A stretch of DNA of 64,000 nt, taken from the NCBI GenBank assembly GCA_018350325.1, contig JAEVLN010000014.1:2287475-2351474 (forward strand), given 5' to 3'. The translations under genes and the position numbers were made by a program. Position 1 is the stretch's first letter. Each line of letters begins with the position of its first letter. Positions 56,972 to 64,000 of this stretch are shown here, in pieces. The stretch comes from Globodera rostochiensis (taxonomy: Eukaryota > Nematoda > Chromadorea > Rhabditida > Heteroderidae). The notes under the pieces are model-generated. The model was not told where the DNA came from and did not search any database. It saw only the letters and a list, made by a program, of their open reading frames with translations.

Positions 56972-59744
56972 TTAGATTAATTTTAAATGAATCGGTTTTA
57001 TAAAACTGACTTTGACGTTGTTGACGCCGCCTTTGTTGAGGAAAGAGGGCGACAAAATGCTCGGGCTAAGCACAGCCATTGAAAAGCTTTGAGGAGAGGC
57101 AATTTTGGCACCGCCAATCGCTTTGATGGAATTATAATTAATTAAATTAATTACGAATTAAATCAAATTAATAATTGCACTTGGACTTAGCACAGTGAAT
57201 GAAAGAGTTGTGGGCGAAAGCACACGAAGTTCCAACGCTTTTGGACTCAAAATTGTGAACATAAACGCTCTGGGGGATAGAACGTAGGCGGACATCGCCC
57301 GAGGGGAGAGGATCTGGTGGAAAGTTGAACAATGTAAATGTTCATCTTCAAAGGGATGGATTGAGTACCAACACCCTGGGAATATGGGGGAACCACCCAA
57401 TCCCGACAGTTCCTCATTCATACCCGCGCAACGAATGCCTTCGGATTGAGCACTTCGGCCAAAAACGCCTGCGGGGAAAGGAGACGAAAAGTTAGTGCCG
57501 ACGGGGACAAAATGTTGGCAATTGCAGCGCGAGGCGATAAAATTGTCGCCAAAAAGGCACGAGGACTGAGCACTTCGAGCTAAGAAAAAGAGCAATAAAA
57601 ATTATTCAGTTTGAGCCCAACCTTTTTTCTTTCTGAAATTTTGCTTTTTCTGTCTCAAAAAATGACAAAAATTATTTTTAATCCGCGCATTACCTGCCCA
57701 AACTCGGGTGACATAATGGAGGAACTGAACGCCCTCGGCGACAATGCGACTCTTCGCAAGACTGCCCCGTCGTGCAGTTGATTCGCGAACAGATACGGGC
57801 TCAGAAGGCGGACTTGGCCGAATGGTTCGGTTCGCAAAAAGCGTTTTTCTCTTTTCCTCTTGGAAGAGCGGCGACTTTCTGCACGAATGAACGGAACGGA
57901 CTGCTTGAACTCTTTTCATTCCCATCACAAAATCCAATGTTTCCATGACAGACGCAAGTCTATATGGCCCGATCATCTCTGATCGGGTCACGGAAGCACT
58001 GCTGGCAACATCCAACCTACCCAACCCCACGCTGTCCATCTCGTGTTCGCTCATCTGCGCGATCGAGCGGATGTCCTTCTCCAGAACCTCCTCCAAGTCC
58101 TCCTCGTCCAACCCGCCGCCGGCGCCACCGTCAGCGTCCTCCGCTTGTCCCAACACAATGCGACTCTGCTCTCTGCTGAGGAAGGTGTACCCCCGGGAGT
58201 CCATTTCTTGCCGCTGCTTTTCGCTCTTGACATTTCTTAGTCTTCGGAATCGCTCCTCCAACTCTTCCAGTCGAACGACCGCCGGATAAATCCGTTGTTG
58301 AACTTCTTCAAAAGCGGGTTCTATGGACGTGATCAGCTTGTCCAGTGTTGAGGAAGCACCACTGATCTGCAGCAGAAGGTCAAGCCAAGCCAAAGTTTCG
58401 TTGCCGTTGGACAGACCGAGCTAACAATGAGATGCTTTAACATTAAGCAAATTCAAAACTGGTAATGCCTTAAGAAGAGATGGAAGAGAGAGGTCGCCCT
58501 GTTCATGAAAGCTGAGAAGGGTTGGCGAAAGCAAAACGGACGATAAGAATTCCGTCATGTTCAAGCAGGTCATATTGAGTCGGAGTGTTGTGGACAGACT
58601 GAAAGGCATTCTCTGAAAGATTATTCTCAATTAGAATTACCCATTCTGGGGGATGAGGGAGAACAGTTTTGGCGACAGAATGGACAATTTGTCGTTGCTG
58701 ACATTTACATTTTTCAGCAATTGCGTTTCAGCCAACCCCCAAAAAGGACTTCGCTCGACGGCCTTTGTATGTAATCGAAAGGGCACTCCCGATCGTTGGA
58801 GTAATCTGTCAAATTAAACATTTTCAGTACATTTAATCATTTGTCCACTTCGAGTGGTCTTCGTCCTTCCTCCGAATGAACTCATCGCATCTTTGTAGCA
58901 ATCGATAGAAGCGTTCGACCCGGAACAACTTCTGTACATGCGGATACTGCTTCAATTCTTGCTCCTTGGGCTTTGCATGTCGAAGGTCTGGCTCTGTGGG
59001 ATTATAAGCTCAACTCCAACCCGATTCTGACGCAGGGATGGTCATGGACACCCGGATATCCGCGGATATTTCCGGGTACGATGGATATGGAATTTAAAAA
59101 ATTTTTTTAGTCTCCTCCGGGGATATCCGGACTCGGATATAATTGTTCCATGGGCATCCCTGGCGGCGTTAATGCCAAATACCTTTGCCTCTCTTTCCCC
59201 TCGGCTTCACAATGTCGCGCAACACCTTTCTGTCCCGGCGATGCGGTGGCGTTCTTCGCCCTTTCCTTCCCAGCACCTCGCCCAACTTGAGCAAGTTCTT
59301 CTTCAGCTTGTTGGAGTTGTCCTTTGCCAATTTGGCATCTCCCAACTTTTCATTTTGCCCTTCTTCTTTGGCTTTTTTGTCGGATGCTTTCTTCATTTCA
59401 GCTTCGAATAATTTTTTGGATATTGCTGATATCCATGGGAGTTCGGCGTGTTTGAACTCAAAGCTATGACTGTGCATAATGCCATTTGAATTAGTGCGAA
59501 AATCGCGAATTTTGAATAACGAAACCAAACATTTGGCCAAAATGTTCAATGTTCCGTTTGAGTCGGATTCGCACTGACGATAAACAATTCGTTCGGTCTG
59601 GGGAAGCGAAGACAAAATGGTGTCCGCTTTTACCTAATTTTTGTGGGGGGGGGGGGATAATTTGAAACGAAATTCTGTACTCACTTTAAAGAGGGCGAGA
59701 ACGGCACTTCGGAAAAAGATTAAGTCCAAATTGGTCGGGTCCAT
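56972..59744 (-). CDS. MLT-10-like moulting-cycle protein, copy B
   Basis: Second member of the MLT-10 family in this window. Ten exons: 59744-59685, 59633-59183, 58993-58849, 58805-58641, 58610-58469, 58420-58021, 57911-57694, 57579-57424, 57313-57181 and 57120-56972, total 2019 nt (672 residues). Start MDPTNLDLIFFRSAVLALFK aligns with the first exon of copy A, and the first junction is at the same place. A Lys-rich region follows, then a helical domain (LAWLDLLLQISGASSTLDKL) and an acidic stretch (DADGGAGGGLDEEDLEEVLE). The C-terminal LSP repeats include TILSPRAAIANILSPSALTF, LSPRAMSAYVLSPRAFMFTI and AVLSPSILSPSFLNKGGVNN. Intron 5 begins with GC (AAG|GCATTA), a likely GC-AG intron; intron 2 contains an inverted-repeat element. 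One acceptor (58611) follows CAGAG instead of TTTCAG. Convergent with the channel gene. Confidence 0.87.
59033..59162. mobile_element. 130-bp inverted-repeat element (MITE-like) in MLT-10-like intron 2
   Basis: Begins CAGGGATGGTCATGGAC and ends with GTTCCATGGGCATCCCTG, so termini are inverted repeats of about 17 bp with two mismatches. The interior repeats CCGGATATCC and its complement. It makes up 130 of the 189 bp of the intron. No clear target-site duplication is visible, so it may be old. Confidence 0.6.
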
Positions 59745-59939
59745 CGAAATTATTTGCTTTTGGCGTGGCCCATTATCAATTAATGCTAAAGCTTTTCAAA
59801 ATTTAGCATAAAAGTTGTCCATATTTTTTTTACTTTTTTCGTTTAATGCCGACCAACAAAATGGCAATGAAAGTGCCACTGAAAGGAACAAAGTTGAAAC
59901 GAAGAGCATCAGCAAAGAATGTGGTTGAATGGAACGTCG

Positions 59940-60135
59940 GAAGGGGGGGGGGAGTGATCGGAAAGAGGAGGAGGAAGGGGGGAAGGGGGGAAAGTGTGAT
60001 CGGAAGGTGGGGGAGGGGAGGGGGGGAGGGACTGATCGGAAGGAGAAGGAGGGGGGGGGGGAAGTGATCGGAAGATGGGGGGAGGGGGAGGGGAGGGGGG
60101 GGGGGAGTGATCGGAAGAGCGGGGGGGGGGAGGGG
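59940..60135. repeat. G-rich satellite with GTGATCGGAAG units
   Basis: About six units of AGTGATCGGAAG followed by GAGGAGGGGGAAGGGGGG-type sequence, upstream of the MLT-10-like gene's start on the minus strand. Confidence 0.85.
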
Positions 60136-60571
60136 GGATCAAAGCTCCTCAACGAGGTGACCATCTCTCCAGCCCCTCATCTGCTGTGAGTGTTCTTTAA
60201 CTTACCGGTCGGTGGGGAAGGGTTTGTTCGTTCTTCCTCTTTTATACCTCAATTTCTCTGGGATATGCTTTATCCGATACATCCGGTTAAACAAACAAAA
60301 AGTGTTTTGGTTGGTTATAAATTTTCAATGAAATTTTAATTATTTTTGTCGGGCTTTCCAATTTGTTCATCCGAAATAATTGATTTGATTGTCAACAACG
60401 ACATTCTGCCGTTTATTCTAAGAGGAAAAGTTTAACAAAGCCAAACAAACTTTAAAATCCAATAAATAAAATGTATTAAAATGAGAGTAAACAGCACAAA
60501 TTTATGGGATTTGATAAATTTTGAACATTTAAAAGCGGGCGGCGTTCGATGGCTTCAATAAATCGGCTTAA

Positions 60572-61681
60572 ATGTTTTCTTCCACCTTAAACATTCTCTT
60601 TTTCATACCGGCACTTTCACTTCAATTTGTTCTTCTGCCGGTGACGGTACGCAACGCTCGGAGTTTTAGGGCTTTCAGGGGCAAAAATTTAAATAAAAGG
60701 CACCGAATTTTACATCGATCTCCCTAAAAACATTAAATCGGTCCCAAAATTTTACAAATTCTGAAAATTTCAATTGCATTTTAGGGATATTCGCCACGCC
60801 GCAATTCGACGAACATTCAAAGCCCGTCGAACAATTCCCACCATTTCCACCACACCACCACCACCACCACAAGGACAACAATTCCAATTGGTGGCCATTG
60901 GGGGCAAGAAAAAGCCGAAATGCCGAATTTAGACCGTTTAAGCCGAATATGCCCGCAGGTCGTTGTTATCCGAATGATTTACTCAAACAAAGAGATTTTG
61001 TATGAACAGCTTCTGCCAATCAGCAACACCACAATGTCCCTCCTGATCACCACCATCGTGATCAGAATTCGGGCATTTCTCCGCCCCAATTTGGCATTGA
61101 TCAAAAACCGCTGGAAGGGCTTCCAAATCGGTCAGCGGCACTCTTTGATCGTTTGGGTGGCGCAAGAAAGCGCCGAAATAGCGAAATCGCACCGTTTCAA
61201 CACCACAGCAGAATACCAAGAGAAGGTAAATTATTTTGAATTTGAATTTCCTTTTTTTATACAAAATGTTTGTCTTGCTTTTTGTGCACTTTCTGAATGT
61301 GTTCACGTTCCGGACAATGTGCCAAAAGCCCTTAACTCAATACGAAAGTCATGTTTAGCAGAGCAACAACCGCACTACCATCCCCACCATGAGAAGCACC
61401 AACTTCAACACACCAAAAATGATTCGGATGAGAGACGGGACAGTTTTTCATCTTCTTCAAGCAGTACGTCCATACCCTCGGCAATGACGTCATCTGCCGT
61501 CACTCCGTTCCGCAGCAAAACACCAACGACATCGACGGCCCCAACAACAGAAGTTTTTGTGTCTTCCTCTTCTCCAGAAACAGTTTCGTTTCCTCGCCAC
61601 CCATCGAAGCGCAAATTTCACCATCCGAAAATGGCACAAAAACCTCCGCCGTTCGATCCCCTGGAGGCGTCCAATTTATAA
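60572..61681 (+). CDS. Secreted His/Pro/Ser-rich protein with internal duplication (novel)
   Basis: No family recognised. Four exons, 60572-60662, 60785-60958, 61010-61225 and 61359-61681, total 804 nt (267 residues). The first exon is a good signal peptide (MFSSTLNILFFIPALSLQFV). Exon 2 has FATPQFDEHSKPVEQFPPFP, a run of six His, then PLGARKSRNAEFRPF. Exon 3 repeats this layout: ISPPQFGIDQKPLEGLPNRS, then LFDRLGGARKRRNSEIAPF, after a His-rich DHHHRDQ. Exon 4 is His/Gln-rich, then Ser/Thr-rich, ending PPPFDPLEASNL. The correct frame is hidden: a TGA at 61003 falls inside a 51-bp intron. A longer uninterrupted frame (60920-61225) in another phase exists but lacks a signal peptide. The dibasic ARKSR/ARKRR sites might be processing sites. 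AATAAA at about 61740. Confidence 0.6.
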
Positions 61682-61738
61682 GTGCCCGAATAAGCGGAAA
61701 TGATATAATTAAGACTAAATTGAGAAATGTAAACAATC

Positions 61739-61747
61739 GAATAAAAA
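61739..61747 (+). promoter_or_regulatory. Poly(A) signal of the secreted His-rich gene
   Basis: GAATAAAAA lies about 60 bases after the TAA stop of the preceding gene, in a T-rich context fitting a 3' untranslated end. Confidence 0.5.
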
Positions 61748-64000
61748 TATGTTTGTTATTTTCATTATGTCAAAGCCCATTAATTCCATCCAATTTCCCC
61801 AGGCAAAATGCCCAAAGGCACTGTTTTTGGGTATGCAAATGCTTTGGGCTATCGCTGAGGAATTTGAAAAATGAGCAAAATTCAATTTCCCCTCCCCCCC
61901 CCAAACACATCGTTTTAACATATTCCGCGGCGGAATGTGTTATTTTGACGCCTAATTGAATTTGGGCCACAATAATCGCTGCTGAAAGCGTTTTTTTGTT
62001 TAATTTGACAAATAAACCCTCCAAAAATACGCAAAAAAAGAAATTGTTTCTTAATAATTAATTCTTTAATTGCCGGGAATTTAAAGACCCCCCAAATAAT
62101 GCAATTACAAACAAATCCCCCCCCCCATTCATTCACTATGTAATTTATTACGACAGATTTTTGCTCTTTTCCAATTCACAGCTTCGAATTTTCCCCCCCC
62201 CCCGCCGCCGCCGCTGTTGGGAGAGTGTTTATTTCTATTTTCGAGCTTTTGGATTGTTGGGAGGTCGAAATTGAGTCCTCCAATTGCCCCGACATCGCCA
62301 ACAGTTTTTTGATTATGAGAAATTTGAAACGGCCAATTAAATGGGGAGAATATTTACCAGTGAATTTAATCGTGAAAAGTGAAAAGGTTCGCTTTATTTG
62401 CCCCTTTTTTCTCAAAATGCATCAAAATTTATCCCTTTGATTCTTCCGATTCTTCCAAATTTTAATTTTGGCACAAACACTTCCTCACACCTCCCCCCCC
62501 CCCTCCCCTCCCCTCAGGGGATTTGTGCCCCAAAAAGTGAAAACATTTTGTTTTACGACAACCACAAAATGTGGGGGGGGGGGAATTGGAATGGATTTGG
62601 CCGCCGCTTGTGAAGGGGTAAAAGTCTTTTCACAATTTTCAATTTGGGCGACCAAATGTTATGGCGAGGTCAAAATGGGGGGGGGGGGGGATGCAAATTT
62701 GTGAACTGAGTGGGGGGGGGGGGGAAGTGGGGGGGGGGAAGTGGGGGGGGGGGAATATTTATGGATGGGGAGGCATTCAATTCAAAATGAAAGTTGAATA
62801 GTTTGGCTCTCCAAAGTAAATGCTGTTTTTCAGTGACTCAAATTTCGAAACAATTCAATTAACGTTAAACATTAACATCATTAACATTCTTTTCCAACAA
62901 TTTCATCTAAAAGAATCGCCAACATTTCGGTCCAAAGTGCAAAAAGCATAAAAAAACGGCGACTCCTTTCAAATGCATCCCATCATTTACTTTTATTCTC
63001 CCCCCCCTTATGAGAATATTTGTTATTGTTGTTATTATTAATTTAATTATATTACCATTTGACGACTTTCCCCACGGCCTTAGGACAAATTTTAAATATT
63101 TGGCCCAATAAAGTTGCCAATTCCCTTGGGGGCCGATACGCGACGCTAATGAATGGAATTTAATTGAATTCTCAATGATCCCAAACTCTGTGAAGTCACT
63201 CTTTCCACCCAATTTGCATTCAAAATATCCCCCCCCCCTCATCCTCGCATTTGCCCCTATAAGCAAAAAATTTCATCTGAAAGAGGCAAAAAGGCGCCCC
63301 AGGGGTTGGGGGGGGGAAGGGAATGAGAGAGTCCATTAATTGCATTTATTATTTATAATGTGACGGGCGTTTAGGGGGGGGGGGCGGGTTATTGGCCCAA
63401 TAGAAAGGGGGGGGGCATAAACTGACTAATGGGCGGCGGCTGAAAGGGGCAAAATGTGCGAGCGTCGGAAAATGTTGTCAGGCCGCCGCCGAGTTTTGCC
63501 ACCACAAAATCGAAGTTTCAAATTCAGAATTGAACTTACAATTAATTGCTAATTACCAAACAATGCCAAAAGCATTTCGTTTTATTTTTGATTAAGTCCG
63601 CCAAGAAAAATTGTCAGGATTCATATTCATTATTTTATTTTATTTCCGCAAATTTCCTAAATTTAGCCGATTCCATTGAAATCCCCGTCCATTTCCCTGT
63701 CCCCCCCCCCTTTCCCCCATTTCGCCTCAAATGGCACAAAAGCAATAAAAGAGGATTTTATGAAAACGGCCAAATGAAAGTTTGTTTGTGGGCGAAACCA
63801 GCAGCCAGCAGCACTTTGAATTGCCGTCAACTCAACTTTTGCCAGGGGAATTGCCAATTTCACTTCACTTCGCATTTATTCCCCTGATTTTCGCCTTCTC
63901 CCCCATAAATCCCCCCCCCCCCCGGCCGCCTCCCGCCATTCGCGCTCATTCACTTCACTGCGCCCGCTGCAAATTGTAAAAGTGGGGGGGGGGGGTGACA
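61748..64000. other. Terminal intergenic region
   Basis: No gene supported. Poly(C) at 61895, 62120, 62200, poly(G) at 62570, 62680-62755, 63377, and an AT-rich background. A minus-strand open stretch at 62176-62415 contains MSGQLEDSISTSQQSKSSKI and an Ala run and could be a first coding exon, but no partner exon with matching phase was found downstream. Confidence 0.45.

Noticed and set aside
60920..61225. Alternative frame MPNLDRL... through exon 3 of the His-rich gene
   Set aside because: Although uninterrupted, it lacks a signal peptide, lacks the internal duplication and runs out of frame at the last exon; the other frame has all three.
1..64000. CRISPR arrays, bacterial operons or prophage
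   Set aside because: Tandem repeats here lack unique spacers and the genes are intron-rich animal families; nothing bacterial was seen.

Overview
The window looks like nuclear DNA of a nematode, most likely a tylenchid (cyst-nematode-like) plant parasite. The evidence is nematode gene families (an EXC-7-type ELAV protein, a cuticlin with a ZP domain, two MLT-10-type moulting-cycle proteins, a DEG/ENaC channel), many short introns (about 35-130 bp) ending in TTTCAG-like acceptors, and at least two GC-AG introns, a class reported as frequent in cyst nematodes. Non-coding DNA is full of poly(G)/poly(C) runs and G-rich satellites. No bacterial, viral or organellar genes were seen.

Layout. 1-1419 (+): 3' end of a WAPL cohesin-release gene. 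1659-~6114 (-): an IR25a-type ionotropic receptor. 6694-7760 (-): profilin with a hAT-like MITE in an intron. 8884-~13100 (-): an unidentified multi-exon gene. 13.1-19.1 kb: gene-poor, G-rich repeats, then a foldback element with a 10-bp flanking direct repeat. 19144-20432 (+): small hypothetical genes, one ending in a stretch resembling an exon of the next gene. 21205-23132 (+): class-3-type aldehyde dehydrogenase. 23924-26702 (+): MLT-10-like protein. 27101-27374: 24-bp tandem repeat open in all frames checked. 28425-31288 (-): ELAV/EXC-7-like protein. 31.3-42.2 kb: gene-poor, with a 2.6-kb G-rich minisatellite. 42294-46367 (+): ZP-domain cuticlin. 47055-49438 (-): TIA-1/TIAR-like protein. 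49.4-53.2 kb: gene-poor. 53188-56549 (+): DEG/ENaC channel. 56972-59744 (-): second MLT-10-like gene. 60572-61681 (+): a secreted His/Ser/Pro-rich protein with an internal duplication. 61.7-64 kb: no supported gene.

Most exon structures below were derived by hand from GT/GC-AG junctions and checked for phase. For profilin, aldehyde dehydrogenase, both MLT-10-like genes, the ELAV-like and TIAR-like genes, DEG/ENaC and the secreted His-rich gene, the summed coding length is an exact multiple of three. The IR25a 5' half, the cuticlin 3' third and the gene at 8.9-13.1 kb are only partly resolved.

Themes. Cuticle and moulting genes (cuticlin, two MLT-10-like) and neural/sensory genes (IR25a, DEG/ENaC, ELAV-like) dominate, but the genes are on both strands and show no operon-like packing. 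Transposon relics sit inside introns. Satellite DNA never interrupts a resolved exon, although it fills one DEG/ENaC intron.
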